Of a stretch of DNA of 15,010 nt, positions 1 through 5,933 are shown in pieces. The stretch comes from Myxococcales bacterium (lineage in GTDB: Bacteria; Myxococcota; Polyangia; Fen-1088): NCBI GenBank assembly GCA_003153875.1, contig PMBY01000390.1, positions 13,535 to 28,544 on the forward strand, given 5' to 3'. The notes under the pieces are model-generated. The model was not told where the DNA came from. It was given only the letters and a program-made list of their open reading frames with translations, and searched no databases. The translations under genes and the position numbers were made by a program. Positions within the stretch are counted from its first letter, which is position 1, and each line of letters starts with the position of its first letter.

Positions 1-525
1 GTAGGGATCGTGCGTTGGGTTCGCTATGGCGAATATGATCGGATCACGATCCGCCTCGTCGGCCCGAGCGGCAACGGACTTCTGGCCAACGGCCTTGCGG
101 ATCAGTTGGTCTTGTACCGCGGTTTCCAGGATAGCTGGGACCTGCGGGCGCGTCTCGTGCACGCACCCTTGCGCTGGTTTCGCTGGAGCGGGACGCTGCG
201 CATGGAAACCTCGGCCGTGCCCGAAGCCAACGTAAACGCAGCCGCAGTAGACGGGCTGAAGTTCGAGCCTGCGCTGGCCACCGAGTTCACCCTCGGGCGC
301 CACGTGCGGATCGCGGCCGGCTATGCGCTCACCTGGATGGTTCCCGTCACGGTCGGAACTTCGGTGTTCAATCCCGCCGCGGCCGTAGCCTGCACGCAGG
401 CGGCCGACAATCTTTCAGCGCCCGCATGCCAGACGCGCTCGGCGGGCCAGGCGCGCCCAACCGCGGCTGGCAGCTACAAGATGTTGCGGCACACGCTGGC
501 GCTCATGACCACGGTGAGCTTCTAG
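1..525 (+). CDS. FadL/OmpP1-like outer-membrane beta-barrel protein, C-terminal part (5' end outside window)
   Basis: The reading frame is open to the left edge of the window, so this is the C-terminal ~174 residues of a longer protein. The visible part alternates hydrophobic and polar residues, contains several amphipathic strands rich in aromatic residues (for example WDLRARL, FRWSGTLRM, ATEFTLG, RIAAGYAL) and ends in a C-terminal phenylalanine (TTVSF). That is the usual signature recognised by the BAM complex in outer-membrane barrels. The order W-x-D-x-x-x-R, a proline/asparagine-rich loop, and an 'R-I-A-A-G-Y-A-L' strand resembles the end of the FadL/OmpP1/TodX family, which takes up long-chain fatty acids or other hydrophobic compounds. 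The stop is 3 nt before the next gene's ATG, so the two are probably co-transcribed. Barrel membership is fairly secure; the FadL assignment is an inference from the pattern. Confidence 0.6.
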   Translation, partial: VGIVRWVRYGEYDRITIRLVGPSGNGLLANGLADQLVLYRGFQDSWDLRARLVHAPLRWFRWSGTLRMETSAVPEANVNAAAVDGLKFEPALATEFTLGRHVRIAAGYALTWMVPVTVGTSVFNPAAAVACTQAADNLSAPACQTRSAGQARPTAAGSYKMLRHTLALMTTVSF

Positions 526-528
526 ATC

Positions 529-1881
529 ATGTTTGTGCGACTGCTTGGCACCCTTCCTCTGGTCTTCGCTCTCGCTGGCTGCAGCGAGGGGCCGGTGTTC
601 GAGTACGACTCTCGTCCCATCGAGCTGCAGCGAGCGCCGTCCGCGCCTGGCGGAACAGAGTTGGGGGCCACGCTGGCTAGGGTCGCGGTGGGCTCTGACA
701 CCCCGTTGCTCGTCGTCGATACAGGTTCCCTGCTGTCCAGCCTGCGCCGCGGAGTCTGTCCCTCACCCACGCCAGAACCCGGGACCTACTCGGGGGACAT
801 CCAGTTGCTAGCAGCATCGGACACCGGCGCTCCTCTGCGGGCTTCGTTTCGTCGCGTGACCCTTTTCGATCTCTGCCCGGGCGCGGTGGGTGATGCCAAT
901 ACCCAGGCGGCAGGAGTTGTGGGGGGAGATATCTTGCGCAACTTTTCTGTGGCCTTCTCACTCGCTCGGATCCCTCGGGATCCGAACCAGCCTACCACCA
1001 TGACCATCTACAGTGACCTTCCTGCCAGCGATTCCGATCTGGCGGCGAACGGCTACGCCGTGATGAGGTTCGGCTTGCGCGGCAGCACGGCGGCAGCTAC
1101 TGCCTCGGGTGGCGGGCTGCCCGGCTTGCCCTCCAGCCGCGTGATGCTGCGGGCGTGTGCCAACCCTCCTGTGTTCGCTCCCAACGGGCCGGCGCAAATC
1201 TGCAAGACGGGAGACGTCGAGGCGCAGGCCTCAGGGACCAACCTTCTTCTCGCGCTCAGCACGGGACATGGTCCGTTGGTGCTGAGCGCGAGTGCCTGGC
1301 AGCGCCTGGGCGGCCAGTCGCCGGCGCCGCTGGGGGCAGGGGAGCCGGCGCTCTACTCGCCTCTGGTCACCGATCCGATTCCTGCGCACTGGGTGACCGT
1401 GTCGCGCCTGGCGTTGGTGGACGGCGACTCGGGCGATGCGTGGCCCGGGGCCTGCGCTGAGCTAGCGCGCGGTCGCCGCATCGAATGGACACTGGCCAAC
1501 CAGAACAGCGGCGGCTGCTTTCAGCCCTGCGACGTCAGCGGAGGGGTGGCCTTTCCGGCTGCCGCCTACCTGGAGATCGGCTCTGACTTGCCTGCCGCCA
1601 TCGTCAGCGATACCAGCGACCTCATCAGCAACCTCAACGAGGATTTCCCCTCGGGCGCTCAGGTCGATGGCTTGATCGGGGCGGAGACGCTGGCCGGGAT
1701 CCGCTTCGAGATCGACTACGTCAGCCAGCCGCAAGGGCGTTGGGTGGCAGACTGTGAGCCAGGCGCCGACCGACAGACTTGCTGGGCGGCCCCACGTTGT
1801 TACGGAATCAGCGGCTCTGGCCAGACGCACATGTGTTTCGGGCTACCGCCCCTCGGCCGCGCCCCGACCTGCCCGCAGTAG
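529..1881 (+). CDS. Lipoprotein with aspartic-protease (pepsin/retropepsin)-like motifs
   Basis: 450 residues. The N-terminus is a lipoprotein signal with lipobox LAGC (Cys18), so the mature protein is probably anchored in an envelope membrane. Residues ~61-70 (LLVVDTGSLLS) match the catalytic D-T-G-S motif of aspartic proteases at D64. They are followed at ~130-145 by GVVGGDILRNF, which resembles the family's 'G-(I/L)-G-x-D-x-L' segment. A second DTG-like site near S244 (LALSTGHGPL) has Ser in place of Asp. A third, D361 (IVSDTSDLISNL), is followed by DGLIGAETLAGIRFEIDY, again the post-active-site pattern. Several cysteine pairs suggest disulfides and an extracytoplasmic location. The start lies 3 nt after the barrel gene, implying translational coupling. 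Proteolytic activity is not established: D64 looks intact, the partner Asp is uncertain. A binding-only fold is possible. Confidence 0.7.
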   Translation: MFVRLLGTLPLVFALAGCSEGPVFEYDSRPIELQRAPSAPGGTELGATLARVAVGSDTPLLVVDTGSLLSSLRRGVCPSPTPEPGTYSGDIQLLAASDTGAPLRASFRRVTLFDLCPGAVGDANTQAAGVVGGDILRNFSVAFSLARIPRDPNQPTTMTIYSDLPASDSDLAANGYAVMRFGLRGSTAAATASGGGLPGLPSSRVMLRACANPPVFAPNGPAQICKTGDVEAQASGTNLLLALSTGHGPLVLSASAWQRLGGQSPAPLGAGEPALYSPLVTDPIPAHWVTVSRLALVDGDSGDAWPGACAELARGRRIEWTLANQNSGGCFQPCDVSGGVAFPAAAYLEIGSDLPAAIVSDTSDLISNLNEDFPSGAQVDGLIGAETLAGIRFEIDYVSQPQGRWVADCEPGADRQTCWAAPRCYGISGSGQTHMCFGLPPLGRAPTCPQ

Positions 1882-1888
1882 GACTCAC

Positions 1889-2191
1889 CTACGGAGCAGG
1901 AGGGGTCCTGGCTGCGGCCGTCTTGGCCTCCAGCGTGGACACAGTATCTTCCAACTGCTGAATGGTTGTGCGCAAGTTGGCAACCTCTTGCTGCGTGGCC
2001 AAGCCGAGCACGCCGGCTGCCACGCCTCCAGCTCGGTCCATTCCGGATTTAAGCGTGCCGCCCAGGCTGAGTGCCTTCATGGCCACATTCATCAGGCGGG
2101 GATCGCTGGCGAACTTGGCTACCCGGGGGCTGCCCGCCAATCGCATGGCCTGACCCACCACGATGTCCTTGATCGACTTGATGACCGGCAT
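1889..2191 (-). CDS. Small phasin-like coiled-coil protein
   Basis: About 100 residues starting MPVIKSIKDIV. The ATG at 2191 is preferred over a GTG 18 nt upstream because an AAGAGA ribosome-binding site lies about 8 nt before the ATG and nothing similar precedes the GTG. The N-terminal two thirds is helical and rich in Ala/Gly/Met. Residues ~65-90 (LGLATQQEVANLRTTIQQLE) look like the 'L-x-L-P-T-x-x-x-V-x-x-L' start of a heptad coiled coil seen in phasins and in UbiK/BMFP-type proteins. The tail is Ala/Pro-rich. The stop codon lies 7 nt from the stop of the convergent lipoprotein gene. The gene is divergent from the CPBP gene. Role unknown; membrane- or granule-surface association is an inference from the family resemblance only. 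Confidence 0.65.
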   Translation of the reverse strand: MPVIKSIKDIVVGQAMRLAGSPRVAKFASDPRLMNVAMKALSLGGTLKSGMDRAGGVAAGVLGLATQQEVANLRTTIQQLEDTVSTLEAKTAAARTPPAP

Positions 2192-2285
2192 AGTGCGATC
2201 TCTTGCCACGGTCCGGCGGCTGGGTCAACGCATACGCGTCTGTTGTGGGAACCCGGGAAATCCGGGATAACCAGCCCTGGCACGG

Positions 2286-3290
2286 ATGAACACCCTTAAC
2301 AGCCCACTTAGCCAGTTCGTGATCTCGGTCGTCCTGCTGGCTGCTCTCGCGCCTATCATCGTCTGGTTCTTTCGCGACACCTGGGCGACCCTTGACGCCG
2401 CAGCGGCGGTTCATCGCCAGAATCTAGGGGGACGCCTCGACCCTCGCACGCCCGCAACCCTGGTGCTGGCCGCGTTCTGTCTCATCCTCATCAACTACTT
2501 TGGCAGCCTGGAGTTTTTCGACGCCCACATCGTGCCAGCGTTGAAGCGGTACGATGCGGCCCATCCCGGAACCCTTCGCGTCTGGTTGTACGAGGATCTC
2601 TACTGGCGCATCTATTGGGGTCTGTCGCGCTACTCGGCCTACCTGCTACCGTTGGCGATTTGGCCGTTGCTGTTCAAGGAGAATCCTCTTGACCTGGGCC
2701 TGCGCGTACGCGGTTTTCTGGAACATGCGTGGATCTATCTGCTCTGCCTGGCGGTGGTGATTCCCGTCCTGGCGCTGGTCGCCCACATGGGTGACTTTGG
2801 GACTTTCTATCCCATGTACCACTTGGCCAGTCGCTCCTGGCTCGATCTCGCGGTTTGGGAGGCGCTCTACGTGGGCCAGTTCTTCGCACTAGAAGTGTTC
2901 TTTCGCGGCTTTTGGGTCCGGGGATCGCGTGGTCTGGGCAGCAATGCCATATTTTTCATGGTCGCCCCTTACGTCATGATCCACTTCCCGAAGCCATACC
3001 TTGAGGCGTGCGGCGCCCTCGTGGCCGGCGTGGTGCTGGGCTCGCTGTCGATGAAAACCCGCAGCATTTGGGCAGGGTTTCTCGTGCACGCGACAGTGGC
3101 TGTCCTCATGGACCTGCTCGCCCTGGACCATCGCCACGAGCTGCCCACGCGGCTCACGCCCGACTCGTCGATCCGGCTGGCATTCCCCTACACCTCGGCC
3201 GTGCTCTTCGGCGTCTGGGTGCTAGCCGTCACCGGCCTGGCCTTTGCCTTTTGGCGGCGGCACAAGCGAAACGCGAAGGTGGCGTTCTGA
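2286..3290 (+). CDS. CPBP-family (CAAX protease/bacteriocin-processing) membrane protein, divergent active site
   Basis: 334 residues with about eight hydrophobic segments (starting near residues 10, 57, 115, 150, 195, 225, 245 and 305). The short polar C-terminus is basic (FWRRHKRNAK), which suggests a cytoplasmic end. The CPBP (Rce1/Abi) glutamyl intramembrane protease motifs can be found in order: LEVFFRG (E203, R207) in place of EExxxR, YVMIHF (H233) in place of FxxxH, and FLVHATVA (H268) in place of HxxxN/D. The first Glu of motif 1 is Leu202, and the Asn/Asp of motif 3 is Ala272. In the archaeal Rce1 structure those two positions are part of the active site, so this member may be inactive or use another chemistry. 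No good Shine-Dalgarno precedes the ATG. Family call good, enzymatic activity doubtful. Confidence 0.75.
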   Translation: MNTLNSPLSQFVISVVLLAALAPIIVWFFRDTWATLDAAAAVHRQNLGGRLDPRTPATLVLAAFCLILINYFGSLEFFDAHIVPALKRYDAAHPGTLRVWLYEDLYWRIYWGLSRYSAYLLPLAIWPLLFKENPLDLGLRVRGFLEHAWIYLLCLAVVIPVLALVAHMGDFGTFYPMYHLASRSWLDLAVWEALYVGQFFALEVFFRGFWVRGSRGLGSNAIFFMVAPYVMIHFPKPYLEACGALVAGVVLGSLSMKTRSIWAGFLVHATVAVLMDLLALDHRHELPTRLTPDSSIRLAFPYTSAVLFGVWVLAVTGLAFAFWRRHKRNAKVAF

Positions 3291-3298
3291 TAGCATTT

Positions 3299-3383
3299 CG
3301 CTCTCCCTCCCGTCCCCGGTCCCTAAACCACGTGAGGTTGTGAGAGAGCCGGTTCCTTGAGATCGGAGACGGGAGGGAGAGCG
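3299..3383 (+). repeat. Long inverted repeat / hairpin downstream of the CPBP gene
   Basis: The arm CGCTCTCCCTCCCGTC (3299-3314) is matched perfectly by its reverse complement at 3368-3383. Partial pairing continues inward (CCGG/TCGG region). The 53-nt loop carries a small inner stem (AACC/GGTT around 3326-3340). No T-run follows the distal arm, so a classic Rho-independent terminator is not supported. It starts 9 nt after the CPBP stop codon and could end that transcript or be part of a structured RNA. Confidence 0.6.
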
Positions 3384-3388
3384 GAACA

Positions 3389-3440
3389 CTCCTAGCCGCC
3401 GTGCGGAGAGGCGTTTGAGGCCTTCCGCACGGGGCATAGG
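3389..3440 (+). repeat. Second strong hairpin, GC-rich
   Basis: CCGTGCGGA (3399-3407) pairs with TCCGCACGG (3424-3432). AGGC/GCCT extends the stem past a single bulged G to a 7-nt loop (3413-3419). Outside a 4x4 internal loop the stem resumes as CTCCTA/TAGGAG (3389-3394 with 3437ff). Together this gives roughly 19 paired positions. It lies immediately after the first inverted repeat; no T-run follows. Confidence 0.6.
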
Positions 3441-3485
3441 AGCTGGTCGGGACGGATGTCGCACACAAATTGCCGGGCGTCGCTT

Positions 3486-3522
3486 GGGGTCGGGGTTATT
3501 GGGGTGGGGGGGAGGGATAGGG
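3486..3522 (+). other. G-quadruplex-forming motif
   Basis: Six runs of G (4, 4, 4, 7, 3 and 3) are separated by loops of 1 to 5 nt. This satisfies the usual G3+N1-7 rule on the + strand several times over. It lies in the non-coding stretch before the methylase genes. Confidence 0.6.
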
Positions 3523-3705
3523 ACGCCGGACAACCTGCCTGCAGCCAACTTGGTCTCGGCCGGAGGTATCTGTTGGCCGATTCCAGGCTCCGGCAGCCGC
3601 CGACATCGCGCGGGCTGCGCGCGGTCGGGCGAGTGCCGCCGTTGCCTGCGACCAACAACATGCTTTCCACAGTTGACAGCGTACGCGCCCCACGACCTGG
3701 AGGCA

Positions 3706-3780
3706 GTCAGACGCGATGCTGAAACCGATGTACGTCAGACCCTCGGCGTGGTGTCAGACGCTGTCCTACACGTGCGTCAG
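3706..3780 (+). repeat. Cluster of GTCAG(AC) direct repeats
   Basis: GTCAGAC occurs at 3706-3712, 3734-3740 and 3753-3759, with a shorter GTCAG at 3776-3780. The first and third copies share GTCAGACGC. The start-to-start spacings of 28, 19 and 23 nt are irregular. They sit 30 to 105 nt upstream of the candidate methylase promoter, where operator sites would be expected, but no protein partner can be named. Confidence 0.35.
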
Positions 3781-3810
3781 CAAGCCGCGTGTCATCGACG
3801 GAGAATGGTG

Positions 3811-3839
3811 GATTGCGATTGCAGGGTCTCTGCTAGAGT
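3811..3839 (+). promoter_or_regulatory. Candidate promoter for the methylase/specificity genes
   Basis: An extended -10 element TGCTAGAGT (3831-3839, -10 hexamer TAGAGT) is preceded by TTGCGA at 3813 (15-nt spacer) or GATTGC at 3811 (17-nt spacer). The -35 match is weak. Transcription would begin near 3846, a few nt before the small ORF at 3851. Confidence 0.3.
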
Positions 3840-3850
3840 AACTTGCCCGC

Positions 3851-3904
3851 ATGGAATGGCTCTTCTGGATCTGTCTCGCGGGCGGAGTCCTGGTGGCCCA
3901 ATGA
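3851..3904 (+). CDS. Possible 17-residue leader peptide overlapping the methylase start
   Basis: ATG at 3851 opens a frame encoding MEWLFWICLAGGVLVAQ. It stops with TGA at 3902-3904, so the last four bases form ATGA with the methylase ATG at 3901. The product is hydrophobic. No Shine-Dalgarno is visible, so translation would have to be leaderless or weak. Terminating ribosomes could re-initiate on the methylase, whose own Shine-Dalgarno (GGAG, 13 nt upstream) is too distant to be good. Chance is a real alternative for such a short ORF. Confidence 0.3.
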   Translation: MEWLFWICLAGGVLVAQ

Positions 3905-5112
3905 CCAGACGCCATGGGTTTCGTCACGGCGACTGGGAATCTGCGGCGCTTCGACTCGACGAGATCATCTGCGCCCACAGCGGTGAAGACGCTTTCGAAG
4001 AGGCATTGAAGCTGCTTGTGGCGAAGCTGGCGCACGAAAGGGACGCGGCCAGGGCGGCCTTTCTTGGGCGGCAGCGCGATGAGGAAGCCGTGTGCGAAGT
4101 CAATCGGCTGTTGCGGGCGGCCGGCGAGCGATGGCGCGGGATTCTTGAGCCCGGGGCCACGACTCGCCTCAGTGGGCCCGAGCTCGTGCGCTGTGCCTCC
4201 GTGCTGAATCGTGTGCGGCTACTCGCGGATGACATGGTCGGGCTCGATGCCATCTTCGAGTTCATGGTCACAAGGGCCGCCAAGGGTCAGAAGGGCCAGT
4301 ACTTCACTCCCCGGCATGTGATCGCCGAAGTGGTAGCCATGGTCAAACCCACGGCCGGCGAACGCGTGGTTGATCCCGCCTGCGGCTCGGGTGGCTTTCT
4401 TCGCCACGCCCTCTTGCAGGAGCCCCGGTGCTCGGTGTGGGGCTTTGATCAAGATCCTCGCGCGCTGCGGGTTGCCCGGGTGATGTTGGCCGCCAGTGAT
4501 CAGGAGACCGCGCGTGTGATGCGGGTCGATAGCCTGAGGCGCCCGGAACGCCAGCGCCGAACCAAGCCAGCCCCGCTCTTGGAGGACCTCATGCGCGCGC
4601 AAGAGCCAAGATTTCGGGGCTTCGACGTTGTTCTGACTAATCCGCCTTTCGCCGGCGACGTGGGATCCGACTACGCCGACGCCTATGAGCTCGCAGGCAG
4701 CCATCGCGTCGAACGCGATGTCTTGTTCCTTGAACGTTGCGTGGAGCTGCTCAAACCCCACGGACGCCTGGCCGTCGTGCTTCCCCACAACAAGGTTGGC
4801 GCCGAGCAATGGGCCTATTTGCGTTCCTGGTTGCTTGAGCATGTTGCCATCGTGGCGGTGCTCGGCCTGGGCAGGAACACCTTTCGGCCCCATACCAGCC
4901 AGAAGGCCTGCGTGGTCATCGGCTACAAGCGTCCCAAGCCGACCTGTCACTTTCGCGACGAAGAGATCCTGTTCTTCATCAGCGAACGTGACGGCAAAGA
5001 CCATCGCGGGCGACTCGCGTACGCAGCGAATGGAACGGCGATTGACCATGACCTCGCGCAGGCCACGCCGCTGGTTCGGCGCCGCTTCGAGCTTGTGCAA
5101 GGGGGCGCCTGA
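3901..5112 (+). CDS. Type I-like N6-adenine DNA methyltransferase (HsdM family), compact
   Basis: 403 residues. The start MTRRHGFRHG is chosen because upstream residues in this frame do not look like protein. Residues ~10-125 form the helical HsdM N-terminal domain. G132-QYFTP-137 is the conserved entry to the N6_Mtase domain (PF02384). D158-PACGSGGF is motif I, which binds S-adenosylmethionine. N247-PPF is motif IV, the catalytic (N/D)PP(Y/F) of adenine-N6 methylation. LPHNKVGAEQWAYLR and the following strands complete the fold. It is about 100 residues shorter than typical HsdM (~500), mainly at the C-terminus, where the specificity subunit is usually contacted. The HsdS-like gene starts 3 nt after its stop, so the two are expected to form a complex. 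No HsdR follows or precedes. Methylation is well supported; the target sequence cannot be read from the DNA. Confidence 0.88.
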   Translation: MTRRHGFRHGDWESAALRLDEIICAHSGEDAFEEALKLLVAKLAHERDAARAAFLGRQRDEEAVCEVNRLLRAAGERWRGILEPGATTRLSGPELVRCASVLNRVRLLADDMVGLDAIFEFMVTRAAKGQKGQYFTPRHVIAEVVAMVKPTAGERVVDPACGSGGFLRHALLQEPRCSVWGFDQDPRALRVARVMLAASDQETARVMRVDSLRRPERQRRTKPAPLLEDLMRAQEPRFRGFDVVLTNPPFAGDVGSDYADAYELAGSHRVERDVLFLERCVELLKPHGRLAVVLPHNKVGAEQWAYLRSWLLEHVAIVAVLGLGRNTFRPHTSQKACVVIGYKRPKPTCHFRDEEILFFISERDGKDHRGRLAYAANGTAIDHDLAQATPLVRRRFELVQGGA

Positions 5113-5115
5113 ACC

Positions 5116-5850
5116 ATGGGCATTCCCGTTCTGCGCCGTGTGGCGGACCTGGGCGACGGGCTCGTGCTGGCGCCGGAACGCTTCGATCCCCGCCGGCACG
5201 TCGAGGTCGTCGCACGGTGCTGCCTGTCCGACCTGGTGGACATCGTCGCGGAGAACGTCTCCGCAAGATCGTGGAAGTCGCCGGGCGCGGTTCTCATTCT
5301 CGATACCACGCACGCCTACGAGGGCTTCGTAGTGTGTCGCCACGATCCCGTGCTGCCGGCGAGCATGGGCAGCGCCAAGCGTCGGGTGCAGGCAGGTGAC
5401 GTCATCATCTCGCGCCTGCGGCCCTACCTTCGCCAAGTGGCGCTGATTGATGAGGCGCTCTTTCGGCTGCGTCGGGCAGGAAACGCGGTAGTGGCAAGCA
5501 CTGAGTTTTTCGTTCTCCGTGGGCGGACTGGGTTCGAGGCTGCGGGTTTGGTTCCTTTCTTGCTGTCGCAACCCGTGCAGGCTGCGCTGGCCGCCGGTCA
5601 GGAAGGAGGCCACCATCCGCGCTTTTGCAAGGAGCTGCTGCAGTCCTTGCCGGTGCCGGACCGCGTGGCCAGCCAGTTGCACAAAACATCGCAGCAGGTG
5701 CGCCGATTGGCTGCAGTCGTAAGAAGATCGCTCTTCGCCTCCCGATCCCTGGTGGCAAGCGTGGAAGCCGAAATGGCCACGCCCCCTCGGCCAATTCCAG
5801 AAGTTGAGTTGAAGACACCCCCTGTCGCAAAATGGCCCGGTCGTCTATGA
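5116..5850 (+). CDS. Half-length type I specificity subunit (HsdS-like, single target-recognition domain)
   Basis: 244 residues, against ~400 for a usual HsdS with two target-recognition domains (TRDs). Residues ~30-175 look like one TRD: the phrase GDVIISRLRPYLRQVALI is the characteristic 'G-D-(I/V)-L-x-S-x-x-x' segment, and STEFFVLR follows as in HsdS. HHPRFCKELLQSLPVP then matches the 'I-x-x-x-x-L-x-x-(I/L)-x-(I/V)-P-x-P' TRD end. A helical C-terminus with hydrophobic heptads (residues ~182-225) corresponds to the conserved coiled-coil spacer. Half-S proteins are known to function as dimers recognising symmetric sites, which is the expectation here. AAGGGGG inside the end of the methylase gene serves as Shine-Dalgarno for this ATG, which starts 3 nt after the methylase stop. 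The gene ends in a Pro-rich tail. Confidence 0.82.
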   Translation: MGIPVLRRVADLGDGLVLAPERFDPRRHVEVVARCCLSDLVDIVAENVSARSWKSPGAVLILDTTHAYEGFVVCRHDPVLPASMGSAKRRVQAGDVIISRLRPYLRQVALIDEALFRLRRAGNAVVASTEFFVLRGRTGFEAAGLVPFLLSQPVQAALAAGQEGGHHPRFCKELLQSLPVPDRVASQLHKTSQQVRRLAAVVRRSLFASRSLVASVEAEMATPPRPIPEVELKTPPVAKWPGRL

Positions 5851-5879
5851 GTGCTGTGCGCCGCAGTGCGACAGCACTC
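5849..5879 (+). terminator. Candidate terminator hairpin after the methylase/specificity pair
   Basis: GAGTGCTGT (5849-5857, starting inside the HsdS stop codon) pairs perfectly with ACAGCACTC (5871-5879) around a 13-nt loop. A pyrimidine-rich stretch (TTGTTCATTTTCTTCT, about 10 nt later) follows, but there is no tight T-run. It plausibly ends the methylase transcript and separates it from the kinase gene. Confidence 0.45.
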
Positions 5880-5933
5880 CACGTCGCCTTGTTCATTTTC
5901 TTCTGACACTGGTACCCTAGCCCTTCGCGGCGC

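Larger units (their letters stand above)
3441..3810. other. Non-coding stretch upstream of the methylase genes
   Basis: No convincing gene is seen here on either strand. The methylase reading frame stays open upstream to 3415, but the predicted residues are Arg/Gly/Cys-rich, unlike the well-behaved protein after 3901, and match no domain I know. The stretch holds a G-run array (3486-3522), a GCCGGAG/CTCCGGC inverted repeat near 3558-3595, an isolated TTGACA at 3673-3678 without a matching -10 box, and repeated GTCAGAC words (3706-3780). Confidence 0.5.

Noticed and set aside
2276..2285. TGGCACG just before the CPBP gene as a sigma-54 -24 element
   Set aside because: No TTGC-type -12 element follows at the required distance, and the site abuts the start codon.
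3673..3678. Perfect TTGACA -35 box
   Set aside because: No acceptable -10 hexamer occurs 15 to 19 nt downstream.
3415..3900. N-terminal extension of the methylase frame (would give 565 residues)
   Set aside because: The extension is Arg/Gly/Cys-rich, has no recognisable domain, and crosses the hairpin end, the G-run array and the repeat cluster. The HsdM N-terminal domain begins after 3901.
4219..5682. 487-residue open frame on the minus strand
   Set aside because: It lies antisense across the methylase and HsdS genes, both of which have clear family motifs. The minus-strand product has no domain I recognise and is an artefact of high GC.
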